Below are positions 13,179-24,972 of a stretch of 64,000 nt of DNA, piece after piece. How positions within the stretch are numbered: position 1 is the stretch's first letter; the number at the start of each line of letters is the position of its first letter. The notes under the pieces are model-generated. The model was not told the DNA's origin. It worked only from the letters and a program-made list of their open reading frames with translations, and made no database searches. The stretch spans positions 8,060,001 through 8,124,000 of the forward strand of contig JAFFSR010000251.1 of NCBI GenBank assembly GCA_017163975.1. Direction: 5' to 3'. The position numbers and the translations under genes were made by a program. This DNA is from Anastatus disparis (taxonomy: Eukaryota > Arthropoda > Insecta > Hymenoptera > Eupelmidae).

Positions 13179-16100
13179 CGTTTATTATTTTCCGTTGTAT
13201 TATTTGATAAAATTATTTAGTGTTTTAAATAGTGAAAATTTTCATAGCTTAATTTTAGTATTATAATCATGGAAATAAGTAAGAAATATTAAATTGAAAA
13301 AGCGTTTTTGTTTTATTTATAATTACAAATTACCGAAAACTGTATTTTCTTATATAAAAGTTTATTTCACAAAACTAAAACAACATTTTTTTGGTAAAAA
13401 TTTAATCTCCTAAAAATGCTTTTATTTACAGTAACTTTTTTTCTCTCTATCTCTTTGTGTTTTTGTCCTTCGATATATATATATATTATTAATTAAATTA
13501 TAAAAACATTAGATTTTTTTTCTGAGTTAAAAAATAAAATATCCCTTGAGAAGTAAGAAAATAATAACATCAAGTAAATTTAACTGTAATTTTGAACGAC
13601 AACAAATGCCCTAACATTAAAAGTTCGTCTTGAATTCAACCAGTGGTCCAGCAGCATATATACGACACCTTTATATCTCTCGTAATTCCATCACAGGCGT
13701 ATATAAGAGAAGTGCGCGACTCACCTTGACCTTTAAATCAAGTGCCAGAGAAAGAGAGAGAGAGAGAGAGAAAGAAAGAGACTTAAACTTTTCTTTTCCC
13801 TCTCTCTCCTTACTCTTTTACTCCTTGTTTTCGTTGCAGTTTGAATGAAGAGACGTTCAAGCTTTATCTTTCGCATAGGCGTATATATGTGTATACATAT
13901 ATATCAAAGGTACGTTGAGGAAAGTTTATCTCTCTCCCTCTCTGTTAGGTACTTTGGTGTGTAACTTCTTATGAAAGATCACAAGGCTTGAACTTTCCTA
14001 GTTATGAAGCAGACACAGAGTGCACACGCGCACACATTTTACTTCATATTTTATACTCCTTTCTCTCTGGAAGAAGAAGGCGCGTACCAAACGAGCGATA
14101 GTCGACACTATTCAATTTCATATACGTTATGATGCCTCTGGCGTTACTTGTTTTATGACTGTTAAGTGAATTTCTTTTTTTTCAGACGTAAATTAAAAGC
14201 TAGTTTGTAAGAAATTAATATGTAATTAATTGATGACGATGTTTATTTTTTTTTTTAAATGATAATTTATTGGTACTTAATATTAAATCATTTGCATTTT
14301 TATGAACAAATCATTGCTTTTTCATTAATGTTGAGATTCATATTCATTAAGGAAACATGGTTGAACGTCATTATTAATTAATTTGCTTCAATTATTATGA
14401 TTTGTACAAAATGATTTTACATAATTTTCATCATGAAATACGTATTAGATTTATGTTTTTTCACATTTCACTGCCACATATTCATATATTGGATTACAAT
14501 ACATGCTGTTTATACGAAATTTCTATTTGTTTTTTAAAAAAATTTTATTTCGAAACTCAGTGACTTAGAAATAATAAAAGGCGGAAGGTTGGATAGTGGA
14601 TGTAAACAGAAATATTTAATAACTTTTACATTTACTAGCCATGGCATATATTAACAAATGAATTGAATTTAACTAAATTCTATAAAAAGTAATGGAAATA
14701 TCTTTAAAAAATCACTCTTTATTTTCCAAATTATAATACAATCGTATTTGAATTCTCAAAAATGAAATAAATAAAAAAAAAAATTTTTTAATAAATAAAC
14801 AATAAAATTTCCCATTGTTAAAGTACGTTTGCAAACTTTATAATCTCGGTATGAAATCAGAATTCCCAGGCGCAATATCAAACGTTCCGTAATACCAGTT
14901 AAAAGAATTCACCGAAACAGCGTATATACCTTTTTCCTCTGCTCGTATTTTTATTCCGGAAGGCGTCCTTTCCAAAAACAAGAAGGAAAGAAAAAAAAGA
15001 AGTAAAGATAAGACTAAAACGGTTGAGTACACAAGTTTACTATACACTCATAGTATATGCTATTCTCTTATTCCTTATTACGAGGCAGGGTGATTGAGTA
15101 GCTTACAAGTCGCACGTGAGTAGAAAAAGACATGTAGAGAACAATTTGTAATTTGAAAGGTATAAAGGGAAGAAGAAAAGGCGACCGTGCTTATACGTGA
15201 CGATGGCCTGTAACAATTTTCGTCCGTTCCCCATAATTGTACCAAATGTACCGAAAATACAGCTTCAGTATATATCTATATTTATGTGTGTGCATGTACA
15301 TGTGCGTTTTTGTGTGCGTGCATGTACGTATACTTATGTAGAAGAGGAGGCAAAAACCCCTCTTTTTTCCAAAGCTATAACGCACCGGGATGCTTAGTGT
15401 ATGACGTGGTGAAAATCAGAATTGATTGGAGTTGCTTGATTTTCCTTAATTGAGCCAAGAGAAATGAGCGAGTAATTTTCAAGGATTAGCAATTATCATT
15501 AATAAAATGAAGAAAATGGCATGTTATGATTCTTGTGTTTGAAATAAAAAATATTAGTTTTAACTTTTTATTTGTTCAATTATAGTAACCATGAGTAATT
15601 GTAAAACATTTTAATTGATAAATTTGATGATGTAAGCATTAATAATACGGTGGTAAGTCGTGATTAAACTTTTTAACAATATGTGCTATAAAACGTTACT
15701 TATTACAGAAATAATATTTATTCATTAATGAAGCTCGGAAAATTATATTATTTATAATCTTTTTAATTATTTATTTATTATTAATATAAAATTATCTTAT
15801 ACATTCATCAATCGTTAGGTGTAGTATTTAAGTCTATTGGATTCACAATTTTAACAAATATAAAAGTAATCCTTATCGTTAAGTAATGAACTGTTTACAA
15901 CACATAACACATGCCATAAAAAAGAAAACGCAAAGAAGGAAAAACTTGTTTATCACTCAACGATTTAAAAAAAAGGAGCCACATAAACGTGAGCTCTCTC
16001 GTTTTCCCTTTTACTCTCTGAGGAATTTCCAAATTAAAACGTATAATTCGATGCGTCATCGTTCCACCACGACAACAATAATACATCCCACAAGAGACGA

Positions 16101-17570
16101 ATCTACTGCATAGCAGCATATCCAATCATTAACCATATATACAAAGACATACATCTTAAATATTCATGTATGTGTATGTCACGACATGTTATATATAAAC
16201 TTTGTTGTCTCCACATATGTATGTATACATATACGGGTTTGAAATTCCATGGGCCTTAATGACCCCCCTCAAGTCCATCGTCGTTGTTATATACCATATA
16301 TATAACTCATAGATCACCCAAAGGGATCAAGAAAGTTAGAGGAGACAGGAGTGGACCCAGTTCTAATCTGACATATGACATGACAGATTCCTTTACATTA
16401 ATGCACTTTATATACTGTATGCACATTAAGTAAAGGATAGATATTGATTTTTTTTATTGTTATTATTTTTATTTTTTATTTTTTCTTAGATATTCCGGGT
16501 AGCATTTAATCTGATAAAGATATGGGTAGCTTATGTGTGTATATGAACTACCTTTAAGGTTTGTTTTGTAAGTATAAGGTATGTTAAAGATATAAGGACG
16601 TAGAAAATTAAATGAGTATACGAGTCGACAAGTTGTATTATATTATAGATTTGCATGATGATAACAGACAAGGGGATATTAATGCTTGAGCTTGTTTGAC
16701 TCCTGCATCTTTGTAGAAATATTATTTTTATTTTTCTTCGATTTATTTTTATTTTTATGCGAGCTTGTTGAATTTTGATGTGCAAACTTGTGTGACGTAT
16801 AACAAATCATCCAAAAAAAAATTTTCAGTTACAAATAATTTTATGGTTTGCATATTATTTTTTTATATCAGAAAAAAAAAAATTGCATTTCGAAATAAAA
16901 TTTTTCAAAGATTCAATCAAAATAAAATTATGTAATAACATAAACTTTACACGTGAATTAAAATCAACATTTAAATTTAATTGTAAATTTCCACAGACAT
17001 TTAAGCGTAATTAAAACTTTATTTTTTTAGAATTAAAATTTAGTTTCTATTAAGTATCATCTCTTACACCTGAGTTATAGGGCAATATAGTTTATTCCAA
17101 AGCCTCGAAGGTTCACCTTGTGAATACATTCGCTTTTAATTGAAATTCACAAAGTACAAGCGTGCATTCGGCAAAAGAGTCAAAAGGATTATATAGTGTA
17201 TGAAAGGCTGCTTAAACTATCCTTAAAGCTACACAATATTACTCTACTATTACAAAACTAATCCCTCGTGGTCTTTCTCTTTCTTTTCTCTATTTCTCTT
17301 TAACTTTAAACTTTAAAATACATGATGGAAATTTGCGACGTTGTAACTAAATGAAAATTGTATTTCTAACCTTTTGTACCGTAACTGTTTCTCGTCTAGG
17401 AAATCATATTAGTTTTGGCTAATTATTAAAGTATAACGTTGGAATTACATCTGTTTGAATTATTTGAATATTAAATAAAAGTATTAATCATTACTTTCTA
17501 CAAAATATAATAGTTTTATTTATTGATTTTCAATATCTAAATTTCTTTTAAGGGAATGTAAATTACCAAC
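13179..17570. other. Non-coding stretch with GA/CT tracts
   Basis: No gene is supportable. It contains a (GA)n run near 13,750-13,770, TATATA runs, and alternating purine/pyrimidine GTATGT/ACATAC segments around 15,260-15,330. The open frames here overlap these tracts. Confidence 0.5.
13750..13771. repeat. (GA)n microsatellite
   Basis: This is an uninterrupted GA dinucleotide run followed by GAAA-type imperfect repeats. It generates an Arg/Glu-rich open frame that I do not treat as coding. Confidence 0.85.
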
Positions 17571-17723
17571 ATTACAGTTTTTCAAATTTTTTATTGTTAA
17601 TCAAAAAATTTTTATAATATCTTTCTATAAGACTTTCAATTTTAGCTAGTAAAAAATATAATATAGAGATACTTCAAAAAAATTTTTAAAAGATAAAAAT
17701 TTGAAAACTGCAATGTCAGTGAC
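17571..17723. mobile_element. Palindromic MITE, copy 2 (ACATTACAGTT family)
   Basis: The left end ACCAACATTACAGTTTTTC and the right end GAAAACTGCAATGTCAGTGA match, in the same order, the element at 12,766-12,929. The pair supports a real short inverted-repeat family and not chance complementarity. Confidence 0.65.
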
Positions 17724-20700
17724 AAGGCAAATCAATTATAACATATAAAAGTTTAATAATCAATATTTATTTATTGGTCATTATTAAAATGACTATATAA
17801 TTATAATTTTTACCAATAAAAATATTTCAATGAAATGAATAAAAAATTTCTTTTTAAATCATCAAATTGATATAAGATAAAAGTGCAAACTAAGAAATGA
17901 TGATTTAATTATTTTCTTGAAGTAGAACAAAAAAAAATTGAGTATTGTTATATCGAAATCGGTCAAGTCGTTCTCAAGCTATGATTGTTTGCATATATAC
18001 ATTTGCATTCGCACACATACAAACGCCTGTATGTGAATACAAGCACACATACAAATCCCTGCATATGAATAGAAGTACACAAACGTTCGTTGATTTGCTA
18101 TAAAATAGAACATTTGTATTCCTGCTATTTGAAAACTGGTTTCTAAAATGTTAGTTCAAAAAAATTTTAATAAAAATCAATTTTTAATCACTTTTGATGA
18201 TTGCTATCTGAAATAAATAGCAAACCTTGACATATTATAAATAAATGATACATGAGAAAAAAATTTTAATTAATGAAAAGTAAAAAATAGAATCAAACTC
18301 TATCAAATGTCCATACACAAATAAACAATTTAATTTCCATTTATAAACAAGTTTCCTTACTCATCTAATCGCTTACATCTATTTTCTTTTATATATTATA
18401 TACTATCAGTATACCGTTTAAAATTCTTTTTTCAATTCTTAACCAAAAAGACAGTTCCACTTCTAGCGCTATAGGAAAGCATAGGTACAAGGCACACAAA
18501 GACACCTTAAAGGCACGTCCCTTTAAGCGACAGTAGCTCATAAATGTGTAAGAGTATACGTAATAGCTCGATTTATATTCAAAGTCGCGCGTACTAGCTA
18601 ATAGCTTAGACAATTTAACAGGTGGGCAAAATAAGAACAAACCCATTGCCTTGATGATGTTACACTGCTTTTATGCATATAACGTTTTTTTTTCTTTGTC
18701 TTTCAACTTTCTTTTCTTTGTTACTTTTTTCATCTTTCTTTTATCTTTTTTTTCTTCAATTCTCTTTTCTACACGAAAGATGTGGCCAGTAAATGATAAG
18801 AAAGTTTAGCGAGGCTCTTCTTACACACGCGTTACTCCAATTTCTCACGCTCGCCACCAACGAGTGTCTTCTCTCCGCTACTTCATTCTCGTATCTTTTT
18901 TTTTTATTATCTTTTTAATGTCGAGTATGCGTGGACGCGTTTTTAAGGGTAACGAACACTCGAGAGTTTTGTATATAAAGCGTAATGAAGAAATTTTTTT
19001 TATTTGGTAAATTAGCTAAGAATTAAGTGTCATTAGGTTAGCGTTTAAGTACTTTGCGTACATGTAAAAGTGGATGTATAAAAGGGGGAAAACATTGACC
19101 GGGAAAAGAGAAGCACGTTTTTTTTCATTATTACAAGAAGAAAGAAATCTTTGGTTCTTTGCTGCTGTTTATATGCTAATAAGTCGTAAAAGAAGAAAAA
19201 TATATATGTATAAAAAGGGAGGAAAATAAGAGATAAACGTAAATTGGTGTCTTATCTTAATAGACAAACGTTGTAATGTTAATGCCGAGAAATGCTATTT
19301 GTATTTATATCAAATATTTTGTAGCCATTGCCTTGTAATATTTGTGTAATTTAGTTTAATGCCATTACAATCAAAATTAACAATCTTTATGATTTTTCAT
19401 CCTAATAGTGATGCATTTCAAAATTAACATAAATTAAAATTAATAAACTAATATTAATGGCCAAAAAATATAAGACCAAAATAAAGATTTCTTCAAGCTA
19501 TTGAGAATAATTATAAAAAAATGTTTAAATAAACACTAAGAAATATTGGAATCCAACTAATGTTAGGAATTTCATAATAATATATGTATATAACTGTGCG
19601 CTTATGTAATATGTATGTTTCATGATATTTGTTTTTTTTATAATATATTAACCTTATAAGATAAAGTATAATTATTTTCAAACGAATAGCTTAAATTTAA
19701 TTTAAAATTCTAATGATACAATTAAAAAAATTGCCAAACGTAGCGATATATGGATTTAAAAAAAAAAGAACTAAAAAGTAAGAACTCTAATTAATCAGTT
19801 CCAGCGATAAAAATATTTCAAGGATTTAAACTTCGAAAACTGCTGTATTTAAGGAAATTAAATAAAAAGCCGATAAATTTAAAGTGAGTGTGAACATTGT
19901 TTAACGTTTCTCACGAAATTCTCGGCATCCATATAAGCAGATATCGTTTCGGAAATCACCAAGCGAGAGAGCGAGAAAGAGAGAGAGAGACGCGATTTAG
20001 ATAAATGATATAACGTGTTTATAGCGAACGTTAATGAGCCCATAGATCCGAGCGCGTGCACGTTTGCATAATTACGCAGTCAATTTCGGTGTTATACTAA
20101 AACCCATATATATGTACGCGCAACTATGTATGTATGTTTATGTAAATATCTATATACGTGTGTATATACAGTTCCAAATCCGGATTTTTTAAAAACTCGT
20201 TTCTTTCTTGCTTTTCATGTGTGTGTATATATACACGTATCAAAACATTCTCTTATGTCTAATTACTTAAAAACGTTGATTTAATGTGCTTACGATTGAG
20301 ATAGAATGTATCTACTAAAGCAAGTGACTTTGAATTTGATGTGGGCGTATTAGCAAATAAGGCTCACAATTCATCTGTAAGATAAAAAAAAAGAGAGAGA
20401 AAAAATAAGTTCTCTTCTCTCTGAAGCGGCAATTTGCATTCGTGGCAATGCGAGATAGGCGTGATACAGACATTAAAACCGAATGCTTAAATAGGCGCTT
20501 CCTTTAACTTCTTCTTTTCATTTATATATATATATAGGATTTTTTTTAAACTTCTTTTGCTCATTTGCCACTCGACGGTAAATTTAAGACTTTTAACGTG
20601 TGATTATACGACAAGATATGCTGTAGCTCTCTGGCATTAAAATTTCAAATTCAAAAGCTTTTCAACTTTTATTTACGGCAAATGAAGCATTAAGAACTCC

Positions 20701-21851
20701 GTAAAACCGTAATATTTCAGAATGGACTTGAAAACTCTACGCTGATTTATGTAAGCATTCAAGCAAATTAACCATATCTATAAGAGTCTTCTCCTTTTTT
20801 TTATTTTACTGACTGTACTATATACATATGAAAAAAATTATCTACTTAAAAAAAAGACATCGTACGGTAGTGCAGAGAAACTTTATGATTATCATTTAAA
20901 TCTTCCTTTCTTGCTTCTTTTTTCCTCTTTCCTTCCTCAAGCATGTAACGTGTGATTTTCCATCCCTAATTATATATGTCCACATCGGCAATTCAATTGG
21001 TGACGAAGCTTGAGTGATTAAATTAAATCACCAAATTTTATAATCAGTGATTTGGATTGTTATTTGGCTCCCTCATCTCTTTAACTATACATGTATGTAT
21101 ACGTATACGAGTAATAGTTTGCCGCAGGGTCGCATCCGTCATTTTTCTTAACGATCCATAATACGGTACTTCCACATCGCGAGAACGCCATTAAAACAAA
21201 TTAGTGATTCTTCGCGCGAACGCGCACACACATACATGTATATACGTTCTTTATGTATATGCGTTATACTGTGGATGGGACGAAGTGAAGTGCTTGAGAT
21301 GGATTAAAAAAAAAGGAAGAGTTTAATGGTAGTTTAGCGCGCTTACATGTATTATCGTGTCTGCTATAAAAATTGAAGTTTTTAAAAATAAAAAATAAAA
21401 AGAAAGTCGAAATTGCTTCAATGATTATGATGAGTAACTGATTGTGATTAACGAAGAAATTGGGTATCTCGCGTGTACGAACTAATTAGCTTATAATTTT
21501 ATTTTATTAACAATAATAATGAAAAGAGCAAAAAATGAATAAAAATTATTTAATTACATCAGTTATTGAAAAAATTATTTGATTGAAGTTAATTCATTGA
21601 ATTGAGTTTTATCTTGATTCCTAAAATAAAGAAAATGTCAAAACCTAGTCAAAGAAATCAAACAAAGAATCGGAACATTTAATATTCAAACATGATTTGT
21701 ATGTGATCAAAATTTAAATTTTTTAATCTTTTTAAAAAATATAAACCATAAAAAAAGATATATATAAATAAAATTTTTTTTTTAATTTTTTAATCTTGTT
21801 TAAAAATATAAACCATAAAAAAAAGATACATGAATAAATTTTTTTTTCAAT
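17724..21851. other. Non-coding stretch with a decayed repeat
   Basis: No gene is supportable. Around 17,955-18,090 the text CGGTCAAGTCGTTCTCAAGC is followed by irregular CACACATACAAACG repeats. This has the look of a decayed dispersed repeat ending in a microsatellite. CT, GA and TATATG runs occur at about 18,680-18,770, 19,975-19,990 and 20,525-20,540. Confidence 0.45.
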
Positions 21852-21907
21852 TTAACGTTGCTCTATTTATGCTATTATTGCGATGCTAATTTGCGACGGA
21901 GATATAT
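21852..21907 (-). mobile_element. tRNA-derived SINE, family 1, 3' tail fragment
   Basis: Only the 3' end of the family is present: on the minus strand CTCCGTCGCAAATTAGCAT, then AGCATAAATAGAGCAACGTT. The tRNA head is absent. It lies about 110 bp from the fuller copy at 22,017, in the same orientation. Confidence 0.75.
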
Positions 21908-22016
21908 CAGTTAATATTAATTATAACTATTTCGTATAAGAAATAATTAATTTAAAAAAACATTCATTAAAAAAAAGAACATATATATGAGAAAAAAGAA
22001 AATGAAAATTAGATTT

Positions 22017-22205
22017 TTTTTTTAACGTTGGTGTATTATTGCGATACTAATTAGCGACGGAGGTATGTCATTGTGTTTGTTAACAAAGCACATGTATCGA
22101 ATATACAGTGGTGCTTGTATCAATCGGCGGTTGAGAACGGGATTCGAACTCAAGTCCTCGAGAATATGAATCCAACGCTCTATCGACTGTGCCACTGAAT
22201 ACCTC
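22017..22205 (-). mobile_element. tRNA-derived SINE, family 1, copy 7
   Basis: The minus-strand head GAGGTATTCAGTGGCACAGT, the B-box GAGTTCGAATCCCG, the shared body (GTACATGTGCTTTG-like, CTCCGTCGCTAATTAGTATC) and the tail AACGTTAAAAAAAA identify the family. The A-box carries substitutions. It appears full length. Confidence 0.83.
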
Positions 22206-24580
22206 TATAAATAAGAATTAATTAATGTATGCGCACTTTTATTAAAGCTAAGTCAAACAATGCCCGTGAAATGTCTTAGTTTTTTTTATGAAATCATGTA
22301 ATTAATCATTAAAAAAATAACATATCTAAAAATGACATATTAAAATAGCTGTAAAGCTTGACATTATTTTACTTACTTTTATAGTCAATAAAAGAAAAAG
22401 ATATGGCTTAAGAAAATAAGATATTCTCACGGTTTACTGCACTAGTTTTACAAAACTATGTGCAAATAAAAATATACTTTTGTTTATAAAAAAGAAAAGC
22501 AAACAAATCTCAAATTTTTTTCATTTAAGTATGATAAAATATAATACTTGCTTGTAAAAACGAAATTTTATGTTTGAATTGCAAAGTTTGTGAGACGTAA
22601 CTTAAAAAATGCTAGAATAAAAAAAGTTAAGTTTTAAAAAAATAAGTGTAGCACATTATGAAAAATTTTTCTTTTAAAGAAGATTTCCTGAAAAAGATGA
22701 ATTTTATGTTGTTAAAATTTTGCACTATGAATTTTTTTTATGGACATATTATACAGTTGTCTCAGTTCAACTTTTAAACAATCTAAAATTGAAATCATCA
22801 TTAAAATAATAGTAGAAAAATAAAAAAAAACTTTTTATTCACGTATCTTTTATACTAGAATATCTTGATTTAGTCTTTTTTGAATAAAAAGAAATGTAAC
22901 AATTTTTAAAAAATTTAACTATAATTATGGGATTTCATATGATTTGAAAGCAATGTAAAAATTTTAAATAAATGTTAATTTTAATTGTTTAAATTATACA
23001 AATAATTAAAATATTTACAAAATAATGAATCAACTAATTATAATTTCTTCCAATATTATTACGGATCCCTAATATGATAAAAAAGGAAAAGAAATACAAA
23101 ACTCCAAGAAACAATTTAAGATTAAATTTTATTCTCGAGCCTTACTGTCAGTCTCTTATGTCAGGAGCAGCCTCTGTTGATGGTCAATTACGATTATAGA
23201 AAATCAAGCGCCCGCGTGTGTGTATATATATACACACAGATCTGTGTATAGTACTGTCTAAGCGTCATCCACTAAACGCTGTACACACGCGTCCTGTTTG
23301 TTTTTCTTTCCCTTTTCTCAGTAAGAAGAAGAAGAAGAATAAGAAGAAGGCGTGCGCGTTTCTAGCAAAAAAAAATATATAATAATAATAAGGAGGAGCA
23401 GGACACGTCGTGTGGCGCTGTGTCACAATGACTTGCAACGAATCTCTTTGCCACAATGGGAAAGAGCTTCCACTTGAATACCTCCACCTCCTTATAGCTT
23501 CCTTCTTTTGCTTATTTATTCTTTCTCTTTATCTTTTCTTTAATTTTTTTTTTGCTTTTCGCTTTATACATGTTCGGTACGCACTAACTCTTCGTCGGTA
23601 CTCTTTTTTCGCACACTATAAATCCACTTATATTCCATAAGATTACCCAAGCGCTATACAGGCTTTTGCTACCGTAAAATGCTTATATATATCATTGTAT
23701 CACGTGAACTAACTGAGATGAAGAGTCGTCCTTATATACCGCTGTGTGCTTTTTTTTTCTCATCGTTGATTTTTCTCTTTGAGAAAAGAATAAGATCGTT
23801 TACTTCCGCATCGCGCCCTGATCTCTGGGAATCTTTTAAAACTTGTAATGTGCCTTTATTTTTATTCTTTTTTTCTTCTTTAGCTATATGTCTTTTTCTC
23901 TTTTATGTAAGTTTATACAACCCCCTGACGTTCTATTTATATTTAAAAAAAAGGAATAACAAAGATCTAGGACGACAGAAGCATTTTAAAGTCGTATATG
24001 CACCTTTTACGGGAAGCTTTAAGGCGTTTAAAGTCCTTTTGTTGGTCGCTTCTAATACGCATTGTGCAATTTATATGTCTATGTAATATATGTGTGTGCG
24101 TGTGGCATTTTCACTTGATCCTCGAATCAAAACTATTTCCGTCGTTATACCGACGTCTAAAAGGCGAAACAGCTTCCAACTTTATACTCTCTAAGTGCTT
24201 AAGAAGATTTCATGCATCCGTTTGTATACAACAACAAGTATTACTATCAAGGAAATCTTCTTTCTTTCTCTCTCTTTCATGCTTTATATATATATGTATA
24301 TATAATGTAAATACGGGCATATTACGAATAGATAGATTCAATGGATGGAGTTGATGCTTCTTGAGTTAAGATGCATATACTGCTTGGTGCATTTTCAATA
24401 TCATCATTATATAGTATAATGTTGAGTCAAGAGGAGGAAAGAACAATGAGGAATTTTCTTAAAATCATAGAGTTTATTGTTGGTAAATCTCTCATTCAAG
24501 GAAATTTAATTGGGTAAATGAGCTACTCGAGGAAAGAGGATTTGCCATTTCTCGGCTATATTGTGGAAACGTTGAAATTT
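22206..24580. other. Non-coding stretch; low-complexity open frames
   Basis: No gene is supportable. Two plus-strand frames, 23,679-24,086 (135 codons) and 23,998-24,354 (118 codons), are the longest in the first half of the window. They are Phe/Leu/Ser-rich because they lie on pyrimidine-rich sequence, overlap each other, and show no domain. A (GAA)n-like run lies near 23,322-23,348. Confidence 0.5.
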
Positions 24581-24585
24581 GGAAA

Positions 24586-24591
<6 letters not shown>

Positions 24592-24635
<44 letters not shown>

Positions 24636-24972
24636 AAAAGATTAATATATAAAGGATATTGTCCTCTATATGATTAACCTTTTTCCATGGTGAAGTCGAG
24701 GGAGTCCAGCCCGGAACCGTTTAACACATTACATCAGGCTAGACTGTCAGACCCACCATACCGAAAACTTTGACTACCGATGGATGGCAACCCACTTTTG
24801 TGACCAACAATCAACCAATACTCAATGAGGTCGGATTTTTTAAGAGTCGCGATATAAATGGCACATACACAAATTTTCTTTTGAAAAAAAGTTAGAGGTA
24901 CCTGGCCAGGATTCGAACCCATGCCCTCCGCGTTGAAGGCAAGAGCTCTATCCATTACGCCACCGCGCTCTC
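24592..24972 (-). mobile_element. tRNA-derived SINE, family 2, with target-site duplication
   Basis: On the minus strand the element starts with a tRNA-like head, GAGAGCGCGGTGGCGTAATG, with A-box TGGCGTAATGGA and B-box GGGTTCGAATCCT. It continues through a body of about 250 bp and ends in an A-run of about 40, seen as T on the plus strand at 24,592-24,632. The 11-bp word GGAAATAAAAT occurs on both sides (24,581-24,591 and 24,973-24,983). This is a target-site duplication that fixes both ends. The long A-tail and intact duplication indicate LINE-mediated insertion that is relatively recent (inference). It is unrelated in body sequence to family 1. Confidence 0.92.

Noticed and set aside
23679..24354. 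Two overlapping plus-strand frames of 135 and 118 codons
   Set aside because: Pyrimidine-rich DNA makes Phe/Leu/Ser-rich frames with few stops. They overlap in different phases, show no domain, signal or splice context, and neighbouring tracts do the same.
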